DNA from: Schlesneria paludicola DSM 18645
GTDB taxonomy: Bacteria > Planctomycetota > Planctomycetia > Planctomycetales > Planctomycetaceae
Assembly (NCBI GenBank): GCA_945862235.1
Contig: CAMAYU010000012.1
Coordinates: forward strand, 1-64,000
Direction of reading: 5' to 3'
Length of the DNA stretch: 64,000 nt
Part shown: in pieces, positions 19,423 through 28,637 of the stretch
How positions within the stretch are numbered: the first letter of the stretch is position 1
Layout of the letters: the number at the start of each line of letters is the position of its first letter
Position numbers and translations under genes: made by a program
Notes under the pieces: generated by a model
What the model saw: only the letters and a program-made list of their open reading frames with translations
The model's database searches: none
What the model was told of the DNA's origin: nothing

Positions 19423-19530
19423 AGTAGGGTGCGTGGAGTCTTCGGAACGCACCGGTGGAGGATTGCCAACTCAGATAGAGGATTGCCAACTCAGATAACG
19501 GTGCGTTCCGAAGACTCCACGCACCCTACT
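19423..19530. repeat. Perfect 32-nt inverted repeat with a duplicated loop
   Basis: Arms 19423-19454 and 19499-19530 are exact reverse complements (32 nt). The 44-nt loop contains a 20-nt segment beginning GAGGATTGCC in two tandem copies. It lies between the GH57 and GalT genes. Confidence 0.9.
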
Positions 19531-19551
19531 GCTAACAGCTAAGAGCTTCCC

Positions 19552-20553
19552 ATGCCCGAACTTCGCAAAGATCCGATCGTCCAACGCTGGGTGGTAATGG
19601 CTCCTGATCGAGCCAAGCGGCCTTCGGATGTCAAAGATGATCCGAAACTGGTCGAAGGGGAGTTCGATCCGTTCGCCGAAGGGAACGAAGCGGCGACGCC
19701 TCCCGAGATCATGGCTTACCGCAACTATGGCTCGCAGCCGAACGGTCCCGGCTGGCGCGTGCGCGTCGTTCCGAACAAGTTTCCCGCTTTGCAGATTGAG
19801 GGGAACTTGGAGAAGCGCGGCGACGGCATCTACGACATGATGAACGGCATCGGGGCGCATGAGGTCATCATCGAATGCCCGCACGGCGAGACGAACATGT
19901 CTCGCCTGAGCGTCGATAACATTCGCGAGGTCTTGTGGGTTTATCATGATCGCCTGGTGGACTTGAAGCGCGATCGTCGCCTCGTCCACGCGCTGATCTT
20001 CAAAAACAAAGGGGCACTCGCCGGAGCGTCGCTGCAACACAGCCACTCACAGCTCATGGCGACCTCAGTCGTCCCGATCACGATCTACGAGGAGATCAAC
20101 GGCGCGCTCGAGTTTTTCAACTATCGAGGCCGCTCGATTTTCGACGACATGATCCAGCAAGAGCTGGCTCACGGAAAACGAGTCGTGCTCGACACTCCCA
20201 ACTTCGTCGTCTTCTGTCCGTTCGCCAGCCGCTTCCCGTTCGAGACGTGGATCCTGCCGAAGCAGCAGTCGAGCCACTTCGAGAACATCACACGACAGGC
20301 CATCGAAGAATTGGGAACCGTGCTGAAGACGGTCTTGCGCAAGCTCGAACTCGCACTGGACGACCCACCGTACAACTACGTGATCCACACGGCTCCGTTC
20401 AACCAGCCAGAACTGCCGCACTTCCTCTGGCACATGGAACTCTTCCCACGCATCACGCGCGTGGCGGGCTTCGAGTGGGGGAGCGGCTTCTACATCAACC
20501 CGGTCCTCCCCGAAGAAGCCGCCGCGTTCCTGCGTGAGGTCGATTTGGATTGA
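19552..20553 (+). CDS. galT: Galactose-1-phosphate uridylyltransferase-like protein
   Basis: 333 residues, the usual GalT length. HIT-superfamily features: an N-terminal [25 protein letters not shown], and the active-site motif HSHSQ with catalytic His165 (canonical HPHxQ). The C-terminal part has YNYVIHTAP and [11 protein letters not shown]. Oddity: the region that normally holds the zinc-binding CPFCPGNE reads FDPFAEGNE (residues 38-46), so both cysteines are missing. The enzyme would transfer UMP between UDP-glucose and galactose-1-phosphate or a related sugar phosphate. Its position between two GH57 genes suggests a link to storage-glucan metabolism rather than a classical Leloir operon. 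Start ATG at 19552. Confidence 0.88.
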   Translation: MPELRKDPIVQRWVVMAPDRAKRPSDVKDDPKLVEGEFDPFAEGNEAATPPEIMAYRNYGSQPNGPGWRVRVVPNKFPALQIEGNLEKRGDGIYDMMNGIGAHEVIIECPHGETNMSRLSVDNIREVLWVYHDRLVDLKRDRRLVHALIFKNKGALAGASLQHSHSQLMATSVVPITIYEEINGALEFFNYRGRSIFDDMIQQELAHGKRVVLDTPNFVVFCPFASRFPFETWILPKQQSSHFENITRQAIEELGTVLKTVLRKLELALDDPPYNYVIHTAPFNQPELPHFLWHMELFPRITRVAGFEWGSGFYINPVLPEEAAAFLREVDLD

Positions 20554-20613
20554 AGAGCGCTGGCGCGAATTTCGACAGCGTCGTTTCACCACGTGGGCAG
20601 TGACGAGACATCT

Positions 20614-20737
20614 GAGCGGGGTGGCGTAAGCCCCCCGGTTCTTGGGCGTAAGCCCGCTTGGGAAGAGCCAGGGGGCTGACGCCACCCCGCTCGGAAACCT
20701 CTCACTTTGTGCCGTGCGCGTTTATTTGTGCCGTGCG
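20614..20737. repeat. GAGCGGGGTGGCGT-family inverted repeat
   Basis: The hairpin arms (20614-20638 and about 20668-20692) differ at two positions; a smaller GGGCGTAAGCCC palindrome lies between. The right flank (CTCACTTTGTGCCGTGCGCG) is shared with other copies, and TTTGTGCCGTGCGCGTTTA is itself tandemly duplicated here. Other copies: 28037-28171, 30093-30180, 31316-31440, 35566-35625 and 55170-55250. Confidence 0.85.
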
Positions 20738-20863
20738 CGTTTAAACGAACGCCCACACTGCTTCGCCAGCTTGCCCGGTCGTCATGGACCTTGCGACCGC
20801 ACCGAGATTGGTTGCAGGCCGAGCGGCAAAATGACGATTGTGCCGACTGACACGACGCGCTCT

Positions 20864-20935
20864 CACACCGACCCGAAGCGTGAGCGAGGAGTGGGGACGA
20901 ACAGCCACTCCTCGCTCACGCTTCGGATTGGTGTG
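20864..20935. repeat. CACACCAACCCGAAG-family inverted repeat
   Basis: 31-nt arms (20864-20894 and 20905-20935) pair with two mismatches. Related copies are at 26301-26418, 41131-41251 and 42905-43009. With the element at 20614-20737 it accounts for most of the 450-base gap before the second GH57 gene; I see no gene there. Confidence 0.85.
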
Positions 20936-21003
20936 ACCTCTCATCTGATCGACAACCTCAACCCGCGAAATGCTCCGCGGGTCGAGACAAGGACGTTCCG
21001 GCA

Positions 21004-23211
21004 ATGACTGCTTCTGTTCGATTGATTCTGACTCTGCACAATCACCAGCCGATCGGCAATTTCGACGGTGTGTTCGAGGCGGCGTACTGCGACAGCTATG
21101 CCCCGTTTCTCGAACTGCTGGATGAGTTCCCCGAAGTCCCGGTTGTGCTGCACATTTCGGGGAGCCTGCTCGAGTGGCTGACCGAGCGGCATCCCGAATA
21201 CATCGATCGCGTGCGAGGACTGGTGGCGCGCGGACAGGTCGAGCTACTCGGCGGGCCGTTCTATGAGCCGATCCTCGCGTCGATCCCGCGTCGCGATCGA
21301 CTCGGCCAGATGAAGGCGTACAAGCGGCATCTCGAACAGACCTTCGCCACGCGTGTGCGCGGCATGTGGGTTCCCGAACGAGTTTGGGAGCAGTCGTTCG
21401 CCGGTGACATCGCCGAAGCGGGGATCGAGTACACGCTGCTCGACGACACGCACTTTCGGAACGCGGGTCTGCACGACGACGAACTGCACGGCTACTACCT
21501 CACCGAGGAGAGCGGTCGGCTGCTCAAAGTCTTCGCGGGGGGCGAGCGGCTGCGTTACCTGATCCCGTATGCCGATCCGTATGAGACGATCAATCACTGC
21601 CGCAGCATCGCCGAACGGTTTCCGAACGCGGTCCTGATCTTCGGTGATGACGGCGAGAAATTCGGAGTCTGGCCGGGATCGAAGGACCTCGTCTATCGAG
21701 ACGGTTGGCTGCGCAGGTTCTTCACGGCGCTGCGTGAGAACCGCGAGTGGCTGAACGTCACCACGATGTCGGAGACGGTCGATCGCGTCTCGCCGCTGGG
21801 CCGCATCTATCTCCCCGACGGCAGCTATCGCGAGATGACCGAATGGGCGTTGCCGACCGAGAGGCAGACGCACTTCCGCGAGATGATTCGCGGGCAAGAG
21901 CAGCGTCACGACTGGCATCGCGTCAAGCAGTTTGTCCGCGCGGGTTTCTGGCGGAACTTCCTCGTGAAGTATCCCGAGGCGAACGAGATGTACTCGCGCA
22001 TGATGCAGGTCAGCCAGCGCGTGGAAGAGGCATCCGCGGGCGAAGTCGATCCGCGGGCGTTGCCGCTCATCGAAGAAGCGCGGCGTGAGCTGTATCGCGC
22101 TCAGTGCAACTGCCCGTATTGGCACGGAGCGTTCGGCGGGTTGTATCTACCTCATCTGAGAAACGCCGTTTACTCGAAGCTGATCGCGGCTGACACTTTG
22201 CTTGAGGAAGCGGCCGGTCGCAGCGGACGCTGGGTTGATATCAAGGCGGACGACTTCAATCTCGACGCGCGGAAAGAGATTCGTCTGGCGGGTGACCGAC
22301 TCGTCGCGTACCTCGCGCCCAGCAAGGGTGGGCATCTGTACGAACTCGATGTGCGTGCTGTCCGCACCAATTTGCTGGCAACTCTCAATCGTCGGCCCGA
22401 GCCGTATCACGACCGCATTCGGCAACATGCTGGTCAGGCGTCTCACGAGGGTGGCGGCGGTGTCGATCCGAACGGCGGCGTGCGATTCAAACAACCGGAC
22501 CTCGACCAGAAGTTGCAGTACGACACGTGGCCTCGCAAAAGTTTGGTCGATCACTTTTTGCAGCCGGGGCTGTCGCGCGAGGCCTTCGTCAACGGACACG
22601 GCGGCTTGGGCGACTTCACCGAAGGCGTCTATCAATCGAAGCTGCGTCGGTCGGACGAACGTGTCGAAGCGTGCTTGTGGCGCGACGGCTATCTCGGGCC
22701 GTATCCGGTGAAGGTGACGAAGACGGTGGCGCTCGATGCGGGCGACGGAAGCACGCTCGACGTGACCTATCTGTTGGAGAACCTCCCCGCCGGACTGCCG
22801 ATTCATTTCGCGGTCGAATTCAACTTCGCGGCGATGCCCGCCGGTCCGCACGACCGCTACTTCTATGGCGAGCATGGCCAGTCGCTGGGAACACTCGACA
22901 CGCGACTCGATACGGAACCGATGTCGCGCATTGGTCTCGTCGATGAATGGCTCGGCGTGGATGCGGCTCTCGATTCGTCCGAGCCGGCCAGCTTCTGGAC
23001 GATGCCAATTCAAACCGTCAGCCAATCCGAGAGCGGGTTTGAACTGGTCCATCAAAGCTGCGCGGTCATCCCGCACTGGCAGTTTCAAGTCCCGAACGAC
23101 GGCTGCTGGCGCGTAAGGCTCTCGCTGTCGTTCGATACGTCAGCAACGCAAGCGCGGGAACTGGCCGCACGCGCGATCAGTCACCGCGCGCCGGTCGATG
23201 CCACGCGGTGA
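21004..23211 (+). CDS. GH57 4-alpha-glucanotransferase-like enzyme
   Basis: 735 residues with the architecture of Thermococcus-type 4-alpha-glucanotransferase: a GH57 barrel from residue 1 (HNHQPIGNFDGVFE), probable nucleophile Glu125 in GMWVPERVWEQ, and catalytic Asp in FGDDGEKFGVWPG (residues 213-225). A middle helical domain (QCNCPYWHGAFGGLYLPHLR) and a C-terminal beta-sandwich domain correspond to DUF1925 and DUF1926. The enzyme would move maltooligosaccharide segments between alpha-glucans in the cytoplasm. It closes a GH57-galT-GH57 cluster. Length and motif spacing match the family well. Alpha-amylase annotation is an alternative. Start is the ATG at 21004. Confidence 0.9.
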   Translation: MTASVRLILTLHNHQPIGNFDGVFEAAYCDSYAPFLELLDEFPEVPVVLHISGSLLEWLTERHPEYIDRVRGLVARGQVELLGGPFYEPILASIPRRDRLGQMKAYKRHLEQTFATRVRGMWVPERVWEQSFAGDIAEAGIEYTLLDDTHFRNAGLHDDELHGYYLTEESGRLLKVFAGGERLRYLIPYADPYETINHCRSIAERFPNAVLIFGDDGEKFGVWPGSKDLVYRDGWLRRFFTALRENREWLNVTTMSETVDRVSPLGRIYLPDGSYREMTEWALPTERQTHFREMIRGQEQRHDWHRVKQFVRAGFWRNFLVKYPEANEMYSRMMQVSQRVEEASAGEVDPRALPLIEEARRELYRAQCNCPYWHGAFGGLYLPHLRNAVYSKLIAADTLLEEAAGRSGRWVDIKADDFNLDARKEIRLAGDRLVAYLAPSKGGHLYELDVRAVRTNLLATLNRRPEPYHDRIRQHAGQASHEGGGGVDPNGGVRFKQPDLDQKLQYDTWPRKSLVDHFLQPGLSREAFVNGHGGLGDFTEGVYQSKLRRSDERVEACLWRDGYLGPYPVKVTKTVALDAGDGSTLDVTYLLENLPAGLPIHFAVEFNFAAMPAGPHDRYFYGEHGQSLGTLDTRLDTEPMSRIGLVDEWLGVDAALDSSEPASFWTMPIQTVSQSESGFELVHQSCAVIPHWQFQVPNDGCWRVRLSLSFDTSATQARELAARAISHRAPVDATR

Positions 23212-23231
23212 GAGCGTTGGGAATGAAACGT

Positions 23232-23314
23232 GGGATGGACGCCTCGTCCGTCCGTATTGATCTCGTCCCCCCGCTGCTTCACTGAGGGCGGACGGACGAG
23301 GCGCGTCCATCCTA
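23232..23314. repeat. Inverted repeat between convergent genes
   Basis: GGGATGGACGCCTCGTCCGTCCG (23232-23254) pairs with CGGACGGACGAGGC...GTCCATCC (23289-23312) with a 2-nt offset. It separates the stops of the GH57 and nitroreductase genes and may end transcription from both sides. Confidence 0.75.
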
Positions 23315-23344
23315 CGGAGCAAACTCGCGTCCTTGCCAATCGCC

Positions 23345-24013
23345 TTACTTCCCATCGACTCGCAGCACGACATCGTCAGCGGTGAAACGGACTTTGGGCA
23401 TTGCGGCGTACTTGTCGTCGGGGGCGCGATAACCGGCGACGCAAGCGACCACTGTTTGATAGCCGAGACTTTGCAGATCGAGCACTTCGTCGTACTTGGC
23501 CGGTTGAATCCCTTCCATCGGACAAGTGTCGATCCCCAACATCGCGGCTGTCGCCATGAATTGTCCAAGAGCGATGTACGCCTGAAGGCTCGCCCAGTGA
23601 GTCAAGTTCATGCCGCTTTTCAACAGGCTACTGACCATCATCCCACGGAAGCCCGCGAGGGCCTCGACCGAGCCACCACGCACTTCCACGATCCGCGCGA
23701 GGTACTGATCGATGTCGGCTTCCGACAGGTTGCGTTTGATCGCGAAGACCACCACATGCGACGCTTCGACCACCTGCGTCTGGCCCCACGAGATCGGCGG
23801 CAACTTGGCCTTCGTCGCGGGATCGGTGATGACCACGAACTTCCACGGCTGCAACCCGAACGAGGAAGGAGACAAGATCAGCGCCTGTTCGAGCGTGGAC
23901 CAGTCCGCCGCCGAGATCGCCTGCGTCGCATCAAACTTCTTGGTGGCGTAACGCCACTGCAACTGCTTCAACGCGGTTTCGTGGCTGACGGGTTCATGGC
24001 CTTGGAGTGGCAT
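23345..24013 (-). CDS. NAD(P)H-dependent nitroreductase family oxidoreductase
   Basis: 222 residues, matching NfsB-like nitroreductases. It has RYATKKFD near residue 22 (FMN phosphate contact), LSPSSFGLQPWKFVVI (flavin-binding), and near the C-terminus GYQTVVACVAGYRAPDDKYA. These cytoplasmic FMN enzymes reduce quinones or nitro compounds with NAD(P)H; the natural substrate is unknown. The gene stands alone, convergent with the GH57 gene, and starts at the ATG at 24011-24013. Confidence 0.92.
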   Translation of the reverse strand: MPLQGHEPVSHETALKQLQWRYATKKFDATQAISAADWSTLEQALILSPSSFGLQPWKFVVITDPATKAKLPPISWGQTQVVEASHVVVFAIKRNLSEADIDQYLARIVEVRGGSVEALAGFRGMMVSSLLKSGMNLTHWASLQAYIALGQFMATAAMLGIDTCPMEGIQPAKYDEVLDLQSLGYQTVVACVAGYRAPDDKYAAMPKVRFTADDVVLRVDGK

Positions 24014-24190
24014 GGTCGATGAGTTCCTTGGTTCTGAGTCTTGAAGGTGGAGCCGAATCGTAGGGGTGGCGGCGAAACCTAATCGGGATGCCCTCGCTCG
24101 GCAATGAGTCTCGCATTTCCATCAGGGCGACTCGACATCGCCCACGAGGTTCTGGAGTTGGGTGTTCCAATTTCCAGGTTCTACCGGATT

Positions 24191-24322
24191 GCAGGTGTTG
24201 GATTTCGACCCCATCCCGCTGGTCGGGATGGTGAATGAGACGGAGAGCGAACTTGGGGACAACGGTAAATCAAAAGACGACCCATCCGCCTCGCGCGAAT
24301 GGGGTCTGGGGACAGCACCTGC
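24191..24322. repeat. Imperfect GCAGGTG...CACCTGC inverted repeat
   Basis: GCAGGTG followed by TTTCGACCCC (24191-24212) faces GGGGTCTGGGGACAGCACCTGC (24301-24322). It lies in the 520-base gap 24014-24534, which otherwise shows no convincing gene. The promoter of the following gene presumably lies in its last part. Confidence 0.45.
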
Positions 24323-24534
24323 AATTCGATAGGGCCAGCAAATTGGCACACCCGAGCTCAATTCAGCCATTCGAACGCGCGGCCTTTCAGATGTGCTGTC
24401 CACACGGTGAAACGAGGCAGTTCGCCCCAACATCGCGGCTTCCCCCAATATCCAGCCGCCGCTAGAATCCCGCCCCCAACTGGCAGGGTCTCAACTGCCT
24501 GATTGACCTACGACGCGAGTTAAAGGAGTGCCCA

Positions 24535-26265
24535 GTGTCCGTCCGAACTTTGTGCCTGATTCTTTCGGCTGGCCTGTTGTTTGTGCCTGCTGCTAATGCT
24601 CAATCCGAAGCCCGGATCAAGATCGTTCAACCGGGAGTGAACCGTCTGGAAGAGGATTTGAAGTATCTGATCGAACTCAGCCCGACCCCTGCTCTCAAGA
24701 AGCAGTGGAAGACGGTGAAAGACAATCTGATCGACAACTTCACACCGGGCATTGATGTCACTCAACCGATCCGAATCGATGTGGTCTTCGGTAAGAAGAG
24801 CCTCGATTATGAGATGCACTTTCCCGTGACGAAGCTCGGCGGGAAGGGGGGCTTTCTCCTGAATATTGGTGATTTGGGCTACAAGAACAAGCAAGAGGTG
24901 ACGGGTCTGTATTCGCTGACGGAAAGTGCCAAAGGAAAGCCCGTCAAACTGCTCGGCTACTTGCGCGATGCGAATAAGTACGGCTCGATCGCTCCGACGA
25001 AGGAAGCGGTCCCCGCCAATTTGGCTCATCCGATTAACGAAGCCCTCAAGGCGTATCTCGCTAAAGGCTACGATTTCGCGGCCGAGTTAAAGAACGATCC
25101 CGCCGACAAGAAGGGGCTGGCCGATCGCCAAGCCAACTTCAAAGAGTTGCGGACTCAGCTCGAAGCGGGGATCAAGTTCAAACGCGATGAAGACAAGAAC
25201 ACGTTCGAGTTACGTAAGCTCACGGTCGTGCAGAACCTCGCCGAAGCCGAGCGGTTTCTGGTCGAGACCGAGCTGCTAACGATGGGCTGGACCACCGATG
25301 TCGCACTCAAGGAAGGACGCGGCGAGTTCAGCTTCGCGGCGATCCCCGAGACCAGTTTGCACGCCAGCGCGGCCCTGCTCGGTGCCAAGCCGAGTCACTT
25401 CGCGCATGTGAAGGCTCCGGAAAAGACGGCGGCCACAGGACGAATCAACTTCGCCATTGATGCCCTTCGTGCCGAACACCTCAAGAATTTCTACAAAGCA
25501 TTTCGGCCGGTACTGGCCGCGCGATTCGATTCGAGTGCCACGCTGAAGGACGCTGACCAAAAAACGGCTGCCAAACAAGCGGGCAATCTGCTGATCGACA
25601 TGCTCGACGCCAGCATTGCGATCGGAGCGCTCGACGGTTGTTTCGATCTGACCGATGTCGGCGATGGTAAGCATGGGTTTCTCGGCGGCATTCGTGCGGC
25701 CGACGGCAAAGTCGCCGACCAAATCTTGGGCTTGTTTCCCAAGCTGTTGCCGGGTCACGAAGTCGCACTGAATGTAGCCACTGTCGGTGAGACCGGATTG
25801 CACACGCTGAAGGTTCCCGCAGGACGGCTGCCTCAATTCCAAAAGTTCTTCCCCGGTGAAACCGTCGTTTATCTGGCCACATCCAAAGATGTCGTCTGGC
25901 TGGCAATCGGCCCCAATGCTCAAGCCGATCTCACCGCAGCGATCACCGCCGTAGCTGGCCCCGCCGCCGAGACTCCCGATACGACGATCCTCTCGTTCTC
26001 GGCCAACATGGCACAACTGGTCGAATTCTTCGACGCTCTCGCACCCGAGAAGGCCGAGACCAAAGAATCGAAAACCGCCGACCAGAAAGAGCAGGAAAGA
26101 CTTCGCACTGTGGCCGAACAGGCCGTGGCCGGATGCGAGCCACGCCTGACGACGACCGTCAAGCGGAACGGCAACGTCATTGAGGCCACGTCCGTGGTCA
26201 GCGAATGTGCGTTGAAGTTTGTCGGCACCATGATCGCCGACCAAGTGAAGAAGTATCTGGAGTGA
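24535..26265 (+). CDS. Secreted protein of unknown function
   Basis: 576 residues starting at a GTG (24535) with AAGGAG 6 bases upstream, which decides the start. A signal peptide follows (LILSAGLLFVPAANAQ). The mature protein is rich in Lys, Ala and Glu, with repeated 'LKSLKF'-type amphipathic segments and no catalytic motif I can name. Segments such as RIKIVQPGVNRLEEDLKYLI and AVTAVAGPAAETPDTTILSF fit large planctomycete secreted families annotated only as hypothetical. A small internal charge-rich region (EKAETKESKTADQKEQERL, about residue 505) looks like a linker. It is flanked by inverted repeats on both sides, so it is likely monocistronic. Confidence 0.75.
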   Translation: MSVRTLCLILSAGLLFVPAANAQSEARIKIVQPGVNRLEEDLKYLIELSPTPALKKQWKTVKDNLIDNFTPGIDVTQPIRIDVVFGKKSLDYEMHFPVTKLGGKGGFLLNIGDLGYKNKQEVTGLYSLTESAKGKPVKLLGYLRDANKYGSIAPTKEAVPANLAHPINEALKAYLAKGYDFAAELKNDPADKKGLADRQANFKELRTQLEAGIKFKRDEDKNTFELRKLTVVQNLAEAERFLVETELLTMGWTTDVALKEGRGEFSFAAIPETSLHASAALLGAKPSHFAHVKAPEKTAATGRINFAIDALRAEHLKNFYKAFRPVLAARFDSSATLKDADQKTAAKQAGNLLIDMLDASIAIGALDGCFDLTDVGDGKHGFLGGIRAADGKVADQILGLFPKLLPGHEVALNVATVGETGLHTLKVPAGRLPQFQKFFPGETVVYLATSKDVVWLAIGPNAQADLTAAITAVAGPAAETPDTTILSFSANMAQLVEFFDALAPEKAETKESKTADQKEQERLRTVAEQAVAGCEPRLTTTVKRNGNVIEATSVVSECALKFVGTMIADQVKKYLE

Positions 26266-26300
26266 CGCTCGGTCGGGACGTGAGGCGGGTTTGTAAGGCA

Positions 26301-26418
26301 AGCGGCAAGACGTGACTTACCCACACCAACCCGAAGTGTGAACAAGGGCGAAGTCGATCAACATCCTCGTTCACACTTCGGATTGGTGTCCACGAGTAAA
26401 TCATTTGTTGCCGCTCAC
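26301..26418. repeat. CACACCAACCCGAAG-family element with outer terminal repeats
   Basis: The inner arms CACACCAACCCGAAGTGTGAAC (26322-26343) and the complementary 26368-26389 flank a 24-nt loop. Outer ends AGCGGCAA and TTGCCGCTCAC also pair, giving a MITE-like layout shared with 41131-41251. Confidence 0.8.
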
Positions 26419-26500
26419 CTAACCGGCTGGCAATGACGGGTGTCACGGCCAGGTGACAAACCTGCCCCGCCGATCGGTTGGAGAACGAAGAGGCTCGCCG

Positions 26501-27328
26501 ATGCCATTGGTTCTTACGCTGCGCGAGTCGCCGTCACTGTCGATCGAAGTGGACGCCGTGCGCAGTGAGATCGTGCGCGAGCAGACGGCCGATCAAGTCC
26601 AAGCGACTCTGATCCAATACGGCAACCGCCGCGTGCCACTCGCCGAATTCTTCGCTGTCTCCGGTTCAGCCGGTGACGATCAACAAGTCATTTGGGTCGG
26701 AGACTGTTCCCGCGTGAAACGGATCGGCGAGAGACATGCCGTCGGTCGGATCCTCATCGAAGGGGACGCAGGAATGCACCTCGGGGCGGAGATGACCGGC
26801 GGTGAGATCACCGTGCGAGGGAACGTCGCCGATTGGGCCGGGGCACAGATGAGCGGCGGTCGCTTACGGATCGAGGGGAACGCCGGGAGTTGTCTCGGCG
26901 CGGCCTATCGCGGTGCGACGCGCGGCATAACCGGCGGCGAGATTCTTGTCAGCGGATCGGCCGGCGATGAATTGGGCACAGCGATGCGACGCGGTCTGAT
27001 CGCGGTCGCTGGCTCGGTCGGACACGCGGCCGGGTTCGGCATGATCGCCGGTTCACTGATGCTGTTCGGTAGCGTCGGTCGTCACACCGGCGCGGGAATG
27101 AAGCGTGGCTCGATCACGCTGTTCTCGACGACTCACCGCCCCGAACTGCTGCCGACGTTTCATCACGCCAGCATCGAGCAACCGACGTTCTTGAGAGTCT
27201 ACTTGCGACACCTCGAACGGCTCGGCTTTCCGCTTCCGTCCGGATGCCTCACCGCCAGCTACGACCGCTACAACGGCGACCTGATCGAACTCGGCAAAGG
27301 TGAAATCTTGGTCCGTCAGTGTGAATGA
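26501..27328 (+). CDS. fhcC: Formyltransferase/hydrolase complex subunit C (FwdC/FmdC-like)
   Basis: 275 residues from the ATG at 26501 (an upstream in-frame start adds 16 unlikely residues). After a ~80-residue N-terminal domain, the protein is a right-handed beta-helix of short G-rich coils typical of FwdC/GlxB/GltS-C: RILIEGDAGMHLGAEMTGGE, ITVRGNVADWAGAQMSGG, LRIEGNAGSCLGAAYRG, ILVSGSAGDELGTAMRRG and SLMLFGSVGRHTGAGMKRG. In bacteria with tetrahydromethanopterin-linked C1 metabolism this subunit belongs to the FhcABCD complex that releases formate from formyl-H4MPT. No fhcA, fhcB or fhcD gene lies nearby, so the complex must be completed from elsewhere. Confidence 0.85.
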   Translation: MPLVLTLRESPSLSIEVDAVRSEIVREQTADQVQATLIQYGNRRVPLAEFFAVSGSAGDDQQVIWVGDCSRVKRIGERHAVGRILIEGDAGMHLGAEMTGGEITVRGNVADWAGAQMSGGRLRIEGNAGSCLGAAYRGATRGITGGEILVSGSAGDELGTAMRRGLIAVAGSVGHAAGFGMIAGSLMLFGSVGRHTGAGMKRGSITLFSTTHRPELLPTFHHASIEQPTFLRVYLRHLERLGFPLPSGCLTASYDRYNGDLIELGKGEILVRQCE

Positions 27329-27345
27329 TGGTTCCGCCGCCATTG

Positions 27346-27446
27346 GTAGGGTGGGACCAGCGGCGCTTCGCCGCGCCGGCCCACCACGATTTCTCGACGT
27401 TTTCGGATGCTGGGCCGGCGCTCGAAGCGAGCTGGGCCACCCTACG
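27346..27446. repeat. GTAGGGTGG imperfect inverted repeat
   Basis: GTAGGGTGGGACCAGC...GCCGGCCCACC at the left and GGGCCGGCGCTCGAAGC...CCACCCTAC at the right pair with a small offset. It lies between convergent genes (fhcC and the unknown at 27505). Confidence 0.65.
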
Positions 27447-27504
27447 TCAAAAAGGCGATGGCCCTGCAAGCCCGCCCCCAACAGTCAGGGTCCGTCGCCC
27501 GTTC

Positions 27505-28029
27505 TCACGAAACAGTGACCTCTTCGAGCGTGCCGTCGGCGCGTTGGCGAAACGCGGGACCAGCATCGCAAGGAGGACGCGTGTAGAGCTTCAGTTGGAC
27601 CGAGTGGCTGTCGATTTGGCCACGCAAGGTGACGAACGAGCCGGTCGAGCCATCGGCTGTCGCACAGACATTCCAGCGGAACTCATCGACGCGCGTGAAG
27701 CCTTCGGTCAGGCGGCCGAAGTCAAACTCGAAACTGATGAATCGAGACTGTCCATCATCGCGGCCACCGACGACCTCGGTTGAACCGAGATACATCCGGG
27801 CTTCCCAGCCGTCCGGAGTCAGCTCGCACTGATAGCCGACCTTGGCAACACCCGACAGCGGTTCAAACAACGCCGCCGTCTGATGCACAAACGCCGACAA
27901 CCATTCCGGGCGACGATCACGTTCCTTGCGGTCTCGCTTGTGAAATTCCAACTGCTTGAGCAGGTGCTTCACCAACATGTGCGAGTGTGCCAAGATCGTC
28001 GCTCCCAATTGTTTTTGAATTCGCAACAT
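27505..28029 (-). CDS. Hypothetical protein
   Basis: 174 residues from the ATG at 28027-28029 (a TTG at 28047 is less likely). The N-terminus is helical and basic (QKQLGATILAHSHMLVKHLL, EFHKRDRKERDRRPEWLSAF). The rest is beta-rich with SRFISFEFDFGRLTEGFTRV and VCATADGSTGSFVTLRGQID. No signal peptide or membrane helix is visible and I do not recognise the family. It converges on fhcC, separated by an inverted repeat, and has the GAGCGGG-family repeat upstream. Codon usage resembles neighbours, supporting a real gene. Confidence 0.55.
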   Translation of the reverse strand: MLRIQKQLGATILAHSHMLVKHLLKQLEFHKRDRKERDRRPEWLSAFVHQTAALFEPLSGVAKVGYQCELTPDGWEARMYLGSTEVVGGRDDGQSRFISFEFDFGRLTEGFTRVDEFRWNVCATADGSTGSFVTLRGQIDSHSVQLKLYTRPPCDAGPAFRQRADGTLEEVTVS

Positions 28030-28036
28030 AGACCTC

Positions 28037-28171
28037 ACACGGCACAAAGCCAGACGTTGCTGAGCGGGATGGCGTCAGCCCCCTGGTTCTTCCCAAGAGG
28101 GCTGACGCCCAAGAACCAGGGGGCTGACGCCACCCCGCTCAGATGTCTCATCACTGACCACGCGAGGGACA
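28037..28171. repeat. GAGCGGGGTGGCGT-family element
   Basis: Runs from CACGGCACAAAGC to TCATCACTGACCACGCGAG. The hairpin 28061-28141 has arms starting TGAGCGGGATGGCGTCAGCC and ending GGCTGACGCCACCCCGCTCA. The rest of the gap up to 28637 has no recognisable gene; coding-like stretches there lack any domain. Confidence 0.85.
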
Positions 28172-28637
28172 GGTCCGTTGAACCCGCAACTCGGTAACTT
28201 TGTCCCCTTGGTATCGGGTGGTCACGAAAAGAAGCCGAGTCCAATTGGTCATTCCTGCCGAAGTGCGTCCCGGCACCCGTCAGCTGCGCGCCGTGTGCGG
28301 CAGGGCGCAGTCCCTCGGAACGTAACGACCGGGCCGGTTCTGCCACGAGGTCGCGGTGTGAGGAGACCGCGAGGAACTGTGAAGTTTTCGCCAACGTGGC
28401 CCTTCGCGTTTGTAACTCTTACACGGAACGGCCTCCGCCCGACGCTCGTTGGCGAGGCATTTTGAAGTGCGGCAGCCTCGCAAGTCGTGACTCTCGCAGA
28501 CCTTGCCAGTCCACTTGGCAATCGGCCGTTTCAGCCGGTCCAGAGTTTGCTCTCTCGACGAGTTTGTCGCGGACTTGGCATGGATGCCTGTGACTCGCGG
28601 CAATCCCCTCTCGAAATTCAATCCTCTCGGAACCGGC

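Noticed and set aside
20614-20935. Insertion sequence or integrated element
   Set aside because: Two repeat-family copies lie side by side, but no transposase or integrase gene is in the window.
24014-24534. Small gene on the minus strand in the gap after the nitroreductase
   Set aside because: Reading frames there have no recognisable domain and overlap an imperfect inverted repeat; coding potential is not convincing.
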